A stretch of 5,558 bases of DNA, taken from positions 1 to 5,558 of the forward strand of contig JASHYD010000888.1 in the NCBI GenBank assembly GCA_030043175.1, in the 5' to 3' direction. The notes under the pieces were generated by a model. That model did not search any database and was not told where the DNA came from. It saw only the letters and a program-made list of their open reading frames with translations. The DNA is from Xanthobacteraceae bacterium (GTDB taxonomy: Bacteria; Pseudomonadota; Alphaproteobacteria; Rhizobiales; Xanthobacteraceae). Below are positions 1-5,558 of the stretch, piece after piece. Position 1 is the stretch's first letter; every line of letters begins with the position of its first letter. The position numbers were made by a program, and so were the translations under genes.

Positions 1-2400
1 AGCGTCGATTCCGATCTCTCGGCCGGGGACGTACGCCTCACCATGGGTGGGGAGCCGACTTTCGTCTCGATCGACGATTTTCAAGCGGCCGAATGGAACA
101 CTGCGGCCTTGGGGCCGACCAAGCGTATCCGCGCAGACGACCTGATCCGCAGACTGCGCGATCGGTTCGCGCCCAACGGCTTCCTGCATTTCAGTCAAGG
201 CAAATGGTATCCGGGCGAACCGTTGCCGCGCTGGGCCTTTGCGCTGTACTGGCGCAAGGACGGATTTCCGATCTGGCACGACCAGTCGTTGATCGCGCCC
301 GAGGGGCGCGACTTCGCCCCGACTGCCGAGCAGGCGAAGCGCCTCGCAGAAGGCATCGCGGCGCGCCTCGGCATCGGCCGCGACCACGTCGTTGCGGCCT
401 ATGAAGATCCGGTGCGGCAGATGCTCAAGGAGGGCGATTGGCCCGACAACATCGACCCGAGCGATCCCAAGATCGACGATCCGGCGGAACGCAAGCGCAT
501 CTTGCGCGAGTTCGAGCGGCGGCTCACCGTGCCGACCGGCTTCGTGCTGCCGGCGCAGCCTATGAACGTACGGGCTTCACCGACGCGTTGGCATAGCGAA
601 ATCTGGCCGCTGCGCCGCAGGCATCTGTTCCTGATTCCCGGCGACTCGCCGGTCGGCCTCCGCCTGCCCCTTGATTCCCTGCCCTATCTTCCGCCCTCGG
701 AACGGCCCATCATTCCCGCAGCCGACCCGTTCACGCCGCGCGGCGAGCTGCCCCATCCCGACGTGCTGTTCCAGCGTGCCCAGGACCACCTTGCCGAGCC
801 GCAGACAGAGGATGGGAACAAGGCTGAGGGTGTCGCGGCAGCATCGGACCCGCGTAAGCAGCGTGAGCGCGGCATGCCGGCCGTTGCGGTTCGCACGGCT
901 CTCACGGTCGAGCCTCGCGACGGACATCTGTGCGTGTTCATGCCGCCGGTCGAGCTGCTGGAGGATTATCTGGAGCTGCTCGCTGCCGTGGAGACGACCG
1001 CCGCTGACGTGAAGACGCCTGTTCACGTGGAGGGCTATCCACCCCCCTTCGACCACCGCCTCAACGTCATCAAGGTTACGCCGGATCCGGGTGTCATCGA
1101 GGTCAACATCCCTCCGGCGGCAGGCTGGCGGGACGCAGTGCGTTTCACCCGCGGCCTTTACGAAGACGCGCGGCTCGCCCGTCTCGGCACTGACAAATTC
1201 ATGATCGACGGCCGGCACACCGGCACAGGTGGCGGCAACCATATCGTATTGGGCGGCGCCACTGCGGCTGACAGTCCATTTCTGCGCCGGCCCGATCTCT
1301 TGAAAAGCATCGTGCTGTACTGGCAACGCCGGCCATCATTATCCTACCTGCTTTCCAGCCTGTTCATCGGCCCGACCAGCCAGGCCCCCCGCATCGACGA
1401 GGCGCGCATGGATATGCTGCACGAATGCGAAGTCGCGCTCAGCCTCGTGCCCGGCAAGGACGAATCGGCGCCGCTGCCATGGTTGGTCGACCGCCTGTTC
1501 CGCAACCTCCTGGTCGATGTCACTGGCAATACCCACCGCGCGGAAATCTGTATCGACAAGCTGTTTTCGCCGGAAGGCGCGGCGGGCCGGCTCGGCCTCG
1601 TCGAATTCCGCTCATTCGAAATGCCGCCCGATGCGCGCATGAGCCTCGCTCAGCAATTGCTGCTGCGCGCGCTCGTCGCCTGGTTCTGGCGCGAGCCGCT
1701 CGAAGGTCCCATGGTGCGCTGGGGCACGGCACTGCACGACCGTTTCATGCTGGAGTATTTCGTTTGGGAGGATTTCCTCGACGTGCTCACGGACCTCAGT
1801 CGCGAAGGCTATTGCTTCGACCCGGAATGGTTCGACGCTCAGCGCCAGTTTCGTTTTCCCCTTTGCGGCGAGGTCACCCATGGCGGTGTGCGGCTTGAGC
1901 TACGCCAGGCGCTCGAGCCCTGGTACGTGCTGGGCGAGGAGACAAACGCGGGTGGCACCGCGCGGTTTGTGGATTCCTCGGTCGAGCGGCTGCAGGTCAA
2001 ACTGCAAGGCCTCAACGCAGCGCGCCACGTCATTACCTGCAACGGCCGCCGCCTCCCGTTGACTGGGACCGGACGGCCCGGCGAGTATGTGGCCGGCGTC
2101 CGTTTCAAGGCATGGTCGCTCCCTGCCGCCTTACATCCGACCGTGCCGGTGCATGCGCCGCTGACATTCGACATTCTCGACAGCTGGAGCTGTCGCTCCC
2201 TCGGTGGCTGCGTCCATCACGTCGCCCATCCCGGCGGGCGCAACTACGAGACCTATCCGGTCAACTCATACGAGGCCGAGGCAAGGCGGCGGGCACGATT
2301 CCAGGACCACGGCCACACGCCGGGGTTCGTAGCGAAAATTCCACCGGAGGAGCGGTCGGTGGAATATCCTCTCACTCTGGATTTGCGGCGGGGTAGATGA
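1..2400 (+). CDS. Transglutaminase-family protein, C-terminal DUF2126 (putative amidoligase) part; 5' end outside window
   Basis: The frame is open from the first base and ends at TGA 2398-2400, giving 799 residues. An ATG at 43 exists, but the codons before it (ending GDVRLT) read straight into MGGEPTF, which is an internal motif of the family, so 43 is not the true start. Full-length relatives are about 1,100 residues, with an N-terminal transglutaminase-like domain that would lie upstream. Recognisable blocks, numbered from window codon 1: [12 protein letters not shown] (15-26); a GKWYPGE-LPRWAF block (about 64-76); [13 protein letters not shown] (359-371); [11 protein letters not shown] (404-414); [10 protein letters not shown] (454-463); [15 protein letters not shown] (506-520); EFRSFEMPP (535-543). 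DUF2126 is classed as a putative amidoligase (COOH-NH2 ligase). The conserved Glu, Arg and His residues in these blocks are candidate metal or nucleotide ligands, but that is inference and the substrate is unknown. Residues about 255-290 form a poorly conserved charged linker. No signal peptide or membrane segment is seen in this part, so it is probably cytoplasmic. Family assignment is strong; biochemical role is predicted only. Confidence 0.93.
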   Translation, partial: SVDSDLSAGDVRLTMGGEPTFVSIDDFQAAEWNTAALGPTKRIRADDLIRRLRDRFAPNGFLHFSQGKWYPGEPLPRWAFALYWRKDGFPIWHDQSLIAPEGRDFAPTAEQAKRLAEGIAARLGIGRDHVVAAYEDPVRQMLKEGDWPDNIDPSDPKIDDPAERKRILREFERRLTVPTGFVLPAQPMNVRASPTRWHSEIWPLRRRHLFLIPGDSPVGLRLPLDSLPYLPPSERPIIPAADPFTPRGELPHPDVLFQRAQDHLAEPQTEDGNKAEGVAAASDPRKQRERGMPAVAVRTALTVEPRDGHLCVFMPPVELLEDYLELLAAVETTAADVKTPVHVEGYPPPFDHRLNVIKVTPDPGVIEVNIPPAAGWRDAVRFTRGLYEDARLARLGTDKFMIDGRHTGTGGGNHIVLGGATAADSPFLRRPDLLKSIVLYWQRRPSLSYLLSSLFIGPTSQAPRIDEARMDMLHECEVALSLVPGKDESAPLPWLVDRLFRNLLVDVTGNTHRAEICIDKLFSPEGAAGRLGLVEFRSFEMPPDARMSLAQQLLLRALVAWFWREPLEGPMVRWGTALHDRFMLEYFVWEDFLDVLTDLSREGYCFDPEWFDAQRQFRFPLCGEVTHGGVRLELRQALEPWYVLGEETNAGGTARFVDSSVERLQVKLQGLNAARHVITCNGRRLPLTGTGRPGEYVAGVRFKAWSLPAALHPTVPVHAPLTFDILDSWSCRSLGGCVHHVAHPGGRNYETYPVNSYEAEARRRARFQDHGHTPGFVAKIPPEERSVEYPLTLDLRRGR

Positions 2401-2421
2401 TTGCGGGAATCTGTAGGTGAG

Positions 2422-2474
2422 CAAAGGCGGTCGCGGCGTTCCGTTGTTCGTACAAATCTGCTTTTCCGCCTTTG
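2422..2474. repeat. 9-bp perfect inverted repeat just after the DUF2126 stop codon
   Basis: CAAAGGCGG (2422-2430) is mirrored exactly by CCGCCTTTG (2466-2474), with 35 bases between the arms. It begins 21 bases after the TGA of the upstream gene, so in the mRNA it could form a 3' stem-loop that stabilises the transcript or marks its end. No T-run follows the right arm, so it is not a standard rho-independent terminator. The arms are real; the function is a guess. Confidence 0.45.
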
Positions 2475-2497
2475 GCCACGCTCCATAGCGTCGGGGT

Positions 2498-2748
2498 CGA
2501 GTTTGACTCGGGGTAGGGTGAACCTCCCGCGCGATCCGGCGCTTCAGGTGCGTGGATACGGCATCAGCGGTTTCTTGCGCTTGTCCAAAACAAAGACCGT
2601 CAACTTTCGGCCGTTGCGTGCCTGCCCGTGGCTTGTCTACTGTCTTGCGCTCGGAAGTCCGAACTGAGGAAGCATTGGGACGTCGGTCTTGAACCTGTCT
2701 GCAACTCCGCCGGAGGTCGCAGTCCGCAACTAACCCTGGTCAAACTCG
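2498..2748. repeat. Widely spaced 10-bp inverted repeat
   Basis: CGAGTTTGAC (2498-2507) recurs in reverse complement as GTCAAACTCG (2739-2748), with 231 bases between. The left arm is also part of a small hairpin of its own (CGAGT-TTG-ACTCG, 2498-2510). The match stops at exactly 10 bp on both sides. It could be the ends of a tiny decayed element or coincidence. There are no flanking direct repeats that I can make out and no coding content inside. Confidence 0.3.
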
Positions 2749-2749
2749 C

Positions 2750-2792
2750 GCCGGTGAGCTTGCTCACAGGCCCCTCCGTTCAGGGGCCCTTT
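2750..2792. terminator. Tandem overlapping hairpins, possible transcription terminator
   Basis: Two stems lie side by side. The first, 2750-2771, pairs GCC and GTGAGC with GCTCAC and GGC across one mismatch and a very tight loop. The second, 2769-2788, is a perfect GC-rich 7-bp stem, GGCCCCT-CCGTTC-AGGGGCC, followed on the plus strand by CTTT (2789-2792). They share bases 2769-2771, so they cannot both form fully. The T-run is weak on the plus strand and absent on the minus strand. Its place between two convergent genes, about 65 bp past the stop of the minus-strand gene, suits a terminator, but strand and activity are uncertain. Confidence 0.35.
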
Positions 2793-2852
2793 AGGAGGGG
2801 AATTTGACGCCACCCATTTTGCCATCAACGAAGTTTTTCGGCTCCCGCACGA

Positions 2853-3233
2853 TCAAACCGTTCCATGTTCTCCCTCCCCCACCACGCGAAGCTTCAATCT
2901 CCCGATCAACGCCGCCCGCTTCGCTTCGGCATCATTTATGGCGGCATCGACTTCCCGCCACGTCGTCCTGTTCGACCCATACATGACGGTGCCGCCGATC
3001 ACGCCCGAGATCGCTGCTATCATCGCCATGGGATCGACTCCAAGAACCCCGATCGTCACCGCTAGCATCCAAATGCCGCCAGCGGCGATCGCGATCTGGG
3101 AAATCAACCTGATCTTGCGGCACCGCGCCAAGGCCTCGGCAAGCTCCTCGACTCGTGACTCGAGGCATGCGATCTGCTCACGCGGGTCGTCGCCGCTCTC
3201 AGGCAGCCGCCCATCATCGGTCGCGATATTCAC
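2853..3233 (-). CDS. Small two-TM membrane protein of unknown function (126 aa)
   Basis: I chose the GTG at 3233-3231 as start because AAGAAGGG lies 9 bases upstream of it and because residues from there on have protein-like composition. The frame continues upstream to an ATG at 3425, but that would overlap the start of the divergent gene and adds a Gly/Arg/Lys/Gln-rich stretch unlike a conserved protein. Visible layout: an acidic N-terminus; a helix with coiled-coil character, about residues 19-40 (Glu/Leu/Ala-rich, ending CRKIRL); a first hydrophobic segment, about 43-65; a short turn with Asp-Pro at 67-68; a second hydrophobic segment, about 69-86; then GSNRTTWREVD (86-96) and a charged helix to about 116. 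The predicted form is an inner-membrane hairpin with both ends in the cytoplasm. It resembles small hypothetical proteins I recall from Bradyrhizobium-type genomes, which also carry a GSN-TTW motif after the second segment. No function is known to me. It is divergent from the 178-aa gene. Confidence 0.72.
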   Translation of the reverse strand: MNIATDDGRLPESGDDPREQIACLESRVEELAEALARCRKIRLISQIAIAAGGIWMLAVTIGVLGVDPMAMIAAISGVIGGTVMYGSNRTTWREVDAAINDAEAKRAALIGRLKLRVVGEGEHGTV

Positions 3234-3242
3234 GACTGTTTG

Positions 3243-3250
3243 CCCTTCTT
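3243..3250 (-). promoter_or_regulatory. Ribosome binding site for the small membrane protein
   Basis: Read on the minus strand this is AAGAAGGG, ending 9 bases before the GTG at 3233. It is the main reason for choosing this start over the ATG at 3425. Confidence 0.5.
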
Positions 3251-3381
3251 GCGATCGGACCACAAAGGAGCGGCCGGCGCCCCCCGACTCTCTAGCCACC
3301 ATTGCGTCCCTGAAGCCCGCTGCCCCGCACCGGTGGCCCTGCTTTTGCTTTGGCCCCGGGCATCGTTTCCGCAGCAAGACT

Positions 3382-3386
3382 GGGAG
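3382..3386 (+). promoter_or_regulatory. Ribosome binding site for the 178-aa protein
   Basis: GGGAG lies 7 bases before the ATG at 3394. It fixes that ATG as the start, since the same frame is open back to an ATG at 2938 opposite the minus-strand gene. Confidence 0.6.
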
Positions 3387-3393
3387 CCACACC

Positions 3394-3930
3394 ATGTCGA
3401 CATTCAGGCTGCCTTTATCCGGCAACGTGCTTCACGCGATCAACCCATGGACGGTGTTCACGTCGCCGATCGGAAGCCAAACGGGATTGTTCAACGTTAC
3501 GATCGGTCAATCAAGCGAGCCGGAGGTCGAGGCGGATGTGCTTTCGGAGGTGGCAAGCTATGGCAAGCAGCTGGGCCGGATAGGCGACGCGCTCATCGCG
3601 CTGCTTAATCATTTTCATCCTAGGACGCCCCTGACCGAGGAGGAAGCCGCAGCAATCGACGATCTCAGGGAGATGCTGCAGCGAATCGCCGACGTGAAAA
3701 GCAAGCACAAACGCAAGGCATTGCGCCCATCCGCTGATCATCCCCCTGCGCCCGACCAACCGCCGGAGCTGATCTCCTCGTCAGCCTCACCTCCTCTTCC
3801 TGCCCCGCATGCCGGGAAGCACAGAGAGGCGGCCCCCACGACAGATTCCACCGTATCCGCGCCCATAGCACCCGCGCCCATAACCACACCCCGACGCGCG
3901 CACCGCAACCCCCCGCGTCGACCGTCCTGA
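3394..3930 (+). CDS. Conserved hypothetical protein with Pro/Ala-rich C-terminal tail (178 aa)
   Basis: The protein starts MSTFRLPLSG and ends at TGA 3928-3930. The ATG at 3394 has a GGGAG 7 bases upstream. The in-frame extension back to 2938 is opposite the membrane-protein gene and is rejected. The N-terminal ~40 residues carry INPWT (16-20), GSQTGLFNV (27-35) and IGQSS (37-41), giving a pattern I recall from small Bradyrhizobium-type hypothetical proteins. Residues about 42-105 look helical and amphipathic (ASYGKQLGRIGDAL at 54-67; a Glu/Asp-rich stretch at 82-94). From about residue 111 the protein becomes low-complexity: 18 of the last 68 residues are proline, mixed with Ala, Ser, Thr and Arg. 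I recall relatives ending near residue 105-110, so this tail looks like a lineage-specific extension and is probably disordered. No signal peptide or membrane segment is seen. Function unknown; the divergent membrane-protein gene is a possible partner. Confidence 0.72.
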   Translation: MSTFRLPLSGNVLHAINPWTVFTSPIGSQTGLFNVTIGQSSEPEVEADVLSEVASYGKQLGRIGDALIALLNHFHPRTPLTEEEAAAIDDLREMLQRIADVKSKHKRKALRPSADHPPAPDQPPELISSSASPPLPAPHAGKHREAAPTTDSTVSAPIAPAPITTPRRAHRNPPRRPS

Positions 3931-3981
3931 GCACCCCTCCTCCGGCGTAGCGCGATCGCTTGTGAAGCATCCACGCTGTGT

Positions 3982-4047
3982 CCTTTCCCGCTGTGGGGAG
4001 AGGTGAGGGCCGCGTCCGCATGCCAGGGCAGGGTGGGGGCGGCATGC
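3982..4047. repeat. Degenerate GC-rich palindromic intergenic repeat
   Basis: There are two stems. CCTTTCCC (3982-3989) pairs with GGGAGAGG (3996-4003) with one G-U pair and a 6-base loop. GCATGCC (4018-4024) pairs exactly with GGCATGC (4041-4047) around a G-rich 16-base loop. The first stem plus the following GTGAGGG is like the common alphaproteobacterial intergenic palindrome of the CTCTCCCC...GGGGAGAGGTGAGGG type, here eroded. It sits 51 bases before the ATP-grasp start, so it could affect that gene's leader or end the upstream transcript, but no T-run follows. Confidence 0.5.
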
Positions 4048-4098
4048 AGCCAATGAGAGCCTGGAACCCACTCTGCGAACCGCTTATCTTTTGGCGCC

Positions 4099-5558
4099 AT
4101 GTCCGCGCTCACCCAAACGGCCCCTCCCTCAGGCTCCGAACTGGTCGCCCAATTGCTTGCGGGCTATCGGCCGCTGCCTGGCGTCTTTGACGAGATGATC
4201 AGCGACCGCGGTGAAGTTCGCGCCCATTGGCGCGAACTGCTCGCCGGCCTTGCCGTCCTCGGGCGCGAGGAATTGGCGCGCCGGTTCGCCGCCGCCGACC
4301 GCTATCTGCGCGATTCCGGCGTATTTTATCGCGTTTATGAGGACGAAGCCGGCGTCGAGCGCCCCTGGCCGCTGACGCCCATTCCGCTCATTATCGCGGC
4401 CGAGGAATGGCAGCGGCTGCAGGCGGCGCTCGTCGAGCGCGCGCATTTGATGGAGGCGGTGATCGCCGACGTCTATGGCGCCGGCACGCTGTTCCGTGAA
4501 CGGCGGCTCCCTGGTGCGCTGGTGGCCGGCAGCCCGGAGTTCCTGCGGCCGCTCGTCGGTGTGCCGCCGCCGGGAGGCGCGCATCTGCGCATTTATGCCG
4601 TCGACGTCGCGCGCGGCCCCGACGGCCGCTGGTGGGTGCTGCGCGACTGCACGCAGGCGCCGTCGGGTGCTGGCTTCGCGCTCGAAAACCGGCTGGCGCT
4701 GCGCCAGAGTATTCCGGACATCTACCGCAACCTGCATGTTCTGCGCCACGCGCCGTTCTTTCAAACCCTGCAGGCGGAGCTCACCCGACTGAACCGCCAG
4801 GACGATTCGCGCGTCGGCGTGCTGACGCCAGGGCCGATGAACGAAACTTATTTCGAGCACGCCTATCTCGCTCGGTATCTTGGCTTCCTGCTGGTGGAGG
4901 GCGAGGATCTCACAGTGCGCGACAACGGCGTTTTCATCCGCACCGTTTCCGGCCTCAGGCGCACCGAGGTGTTGCTGCGCCGTCTTGACGCCGATTTCTC
5001 CGATCCGCTGGAGCTTAATGCCCGCTCGCGGATCGGCGTGGCGGGGCTCGTGCAGGCCGTTCGCGACGGCAAGGTGGTGATGGCGAATGGGCTCGGCAGC
5101 GGCATCGCCGAGGCGCGCGGCATGCTGGCCTTCCTTCCGGCGCTTTGCGAGGCGATCAACGGGCGTGGCCTCGCGGTTCCGAATATCGCCACCTGGTGGC
5201 TCGGCGATCCCGCTGTGCGTGCGACGATGCACGACCGGTTGGACGACATGGTGGTGGCTTCCGCCTATGCGGGCGAGGGCCCAAGCGAAAGTCTCGGCGA
5301 GGGTGTGCGCGGCAGCGAGCTTGGACCACTGCGGCGGCAGCGCATCCTTCAATCGATTGCCGAACGCGGGATCGACACTGTTTTGCAGGAAGCCGTGCGG
5401 CTCTCCACCATGCCGGTATGGCGCAACGGCAAACTCGAGCCGCGGCCATTCATCCTGCGGGTCTTTCTCACCCGGCACGGCGAGAGCTTCGCCGTTATGC
5501 CCGGCGGCTTCGTGCGCATCGGCGCCCCCGACGACGTCTACGCCATCAGCCTGCAGCG
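4099..5558 (+). CDS. Circularly permuted ATP-grasp protein (DUF404/DUF407, COG2308 type), 3' end outside window
   Basis: ATG 4099 opens a frame that runs uninterrupted to the last base: 486 codons plus two bases. The previous in-frame stop is TGA 4054-4056, and this is the first ATG after it. No clear ribosome binding site precedes it. The family block YRPLPGVFDEM begins at residue 23, so a later start is unlikely. Motifs: a PWPLTPIPLII stretch near residue 90; PEFLRPLVGV (about 147-156); RDCTQAPSGAGFALENR (182-198), an expected nucleotide-binding segment; LTPGPMNETYFEH (242-254); LVEGEDL shortly after; ANGLGSG (329-335); TWWLG (365-369); and MPGGFVRIG near the end. Alphaproteobacterial relatives are roughly 800 residues and carry an alpha-E (DUF403) domain after this part, which would lie beyond the window. 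The ATP-grasp fold predicts ATP-dependent ligation of a carboxylate to an amine, probably with the neighbouring transglutaminase/DUF2126 protein. The substrate is unknown and the protein is probably cytoplasmic. It fully overlaps a 449-codon antisense frame that is a shadow. Confidence 0.93.
   Translation, partial: MSALTQTAPPSGSELVAQLLAGYRPLPGVFDEMISDRGEVRAHWRELLAGLAVLGREELARRFAAADRYLRDSGVFYRVYEDEAGVERPWPLTPIPLIIAAEEWQRLQAALVERAHLMEAVIADVYGAGTLFRERRLPGALVAGSPEFLRPLVGVPPPGGAHLRIYAVDVARGPDGRWWVLRDCTQAPSGAGFALENRLALRQSIPDIYRNLHVLRHAPFFQTLQAELTRLNRQDDSRVGVLTPGPMNETYFEHAYLARYLGFLLVEGEDLTVRDNGVFIRTVSGLRRTEVLLRRLDADFSDPLELNARSRIGVAGLVQAVRDGKVVMANGLGSGIAEARGMLAFLPALCEAINGRGLAVPNIATWWLGDPAVRATMHDRLDDMVVASAYAGEGPSESLGEGVRGSELGPLRRQRILQSIAERGIDTVLQEAVRLSTMPVWRNGKLEPRPFILRVFLTRHGESFAVMPGGFVRIGAPDDVYAISLQ

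Larger units (their letters stand above)
2401..2852. other. Gene-poor intergenic region with inverted repeats
   Basis: These 452 bp lie between the stop of the DUF2126 gene and the stop of the convergent small membrane-protein gene. The only ORFs are short: an 88-codon frame from TTG 2401, and a 60-codon frame from TTG 2804 that runs antisense into the next gene. Their Arg/Ser-rich or Pro-rich translations resemble no family I know. Base composition is visibly richer in T and less codon-biased than the flanking genes. I see no tRNA or other RNA gene and no transposase remnant. It does hold the inverted repeats listed separately. It could be the decayed remains of an inserted segment, but nothing in it proves that. 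Confidence 0.6.
3234..3393. promoter_or_regulatory. Divergent intergenic region, presumed promoters for both small genes
   Basis: These 160 bp separate the two start codons pointing away from each other, so promoters for both are expected here. I could not pick out a convincing -35/-10 pair on either strand. A TTGCTT (3352-3357) might be a weak -35 for the rightward gene, but no clear -10 follows. No operator palindrome stands out. The call rests on gene arrangement only. Confidence 0.4.

Noticed and set aside
43..45. ATG at 43 as the start of the DUF2126 gene
   Set aside because: The frame is open to the window edge, and the residues around this Met form an internal family motif, so the gene begins upstream.
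577..1326. Minus-strand ORF of 249 codons inside the DUF2126 gene
   Set aside because: It is antisense to conserved DUF2126 motifs, and its His/Arg/Val-rich translation looks like a codon-bias shadow.
2401..2667. 88-codon ORF from a TTG directly after the DUF2126 stop
   Set aside because: It has no ribosome binding site of its own, its composition is Arg/Ser-rich, and it resembles no known family.
2804..2986. 60-codon ORF from a TTG preceded by AGGAGGGG
   Set aside because: The Shine-Dalgarno-like run is tempting, but the spacing is only 3 bases, most of the ORF is antisense to the membrane-protein gene, and the translation is Pro/Ser/Arg-rich with no pattern.
2938..3393. N-terminal 152-codon extension of the 178-aa gene
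   Set aside because: It runs opposite the membrane-protein gene and its divergent promoter region. The ATG at 3394 has a good ribosome binding site and begins the conserved sequence.
3234..3425. 64-codon N-terminal extension of the minus-strand membrane protein, from ATG 3425
   Set aside because: It would overlap the divergent gene's start and adds an unconserved-looking, basic and Gly-rich stretch. The GTG at 3233 has its own upstream AAGAAGGG.
4063..4085. GGAAC followed by CGCTT, resembling an EcfG-type stress promoter before the ATP-grasp gene
   Set aside because: The gap is 13 bases instead of the usual 16-17, and the -10-like part does not match CGTT.
4129..5478. Minus-strand ORF of 449 codons
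   Set aside because: It is opposite a plus-strand frame with unmistakable circularly permuted ATP-grasp motifs, and its own translation has no recognisable domain.

Overview
The window looks like part of an alphaproteobacterial chromosome. It is GC-rich with strong third-position G/C, and its proteins most resemble those I recall from Hyphomicrobiales (Bradyrhizobium or Xanthobacteraceae type). This assignment rests on protein resemblance and base composition recalled from memory, not on a search.

Layout, left to right. (1) Positions 1-2400, plus strand: the C-terminal ~800 codons of a large transglutaminase/DUF2126 (putative amidoligase) protein. Its N-terminal transglutaminase part lies upstream of the window. 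(2) 2401-2852: about 450 bp without a convincing gene, but with several inverted repeats, including a GC-rich hairpin that may end transcription. (3) 2853-3233, minus strand: a small membrane protein with two predicted transmembrane segments, starting at GTG. (4) 3234-3393: a 160-bp divergent intergenic region that should hold promoters for both neighbours. (5) 3394-3930, plus strand: a 178-aa soluble protein of unknown function with a Pro/Ala-rich tail. (6) 3931-4098: an intergenic stretch with a degenerate palindromic repeat. (7) 4099-5558, plus strand: the first 486 codons of a circularly permuted ATP-grasp protein (DUF404/DUF407, COG2308 type), cut by the window end.

The two large genes belong to a known but biochemically uncharacterised gene neighbourhood: transglutaminase/DUF2126, circularly permuted ATP-grasp with alpha-E (DUF403), and often a further transglutaminase and a proteasome-like peptidase. 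It has been predicted to make and process amide (peptide-like) bonds. Here the two large genes point the same way but are separated by about 1.7 kb carrying the two small divergent genes, so they may not share one transcript.

Two annotation traps are worth noting. The longest complete ORF over 4129-5478 is on the minus strand (449 codons) but is an antisense shadow of the ATP-grasp gene. The open frame of the 178-aa gene runs back to 2938, opposite the membrane-protein gene, and that extension should not be counted as coding. I found no RNA genes, CRISPR array, transposase or defence system.
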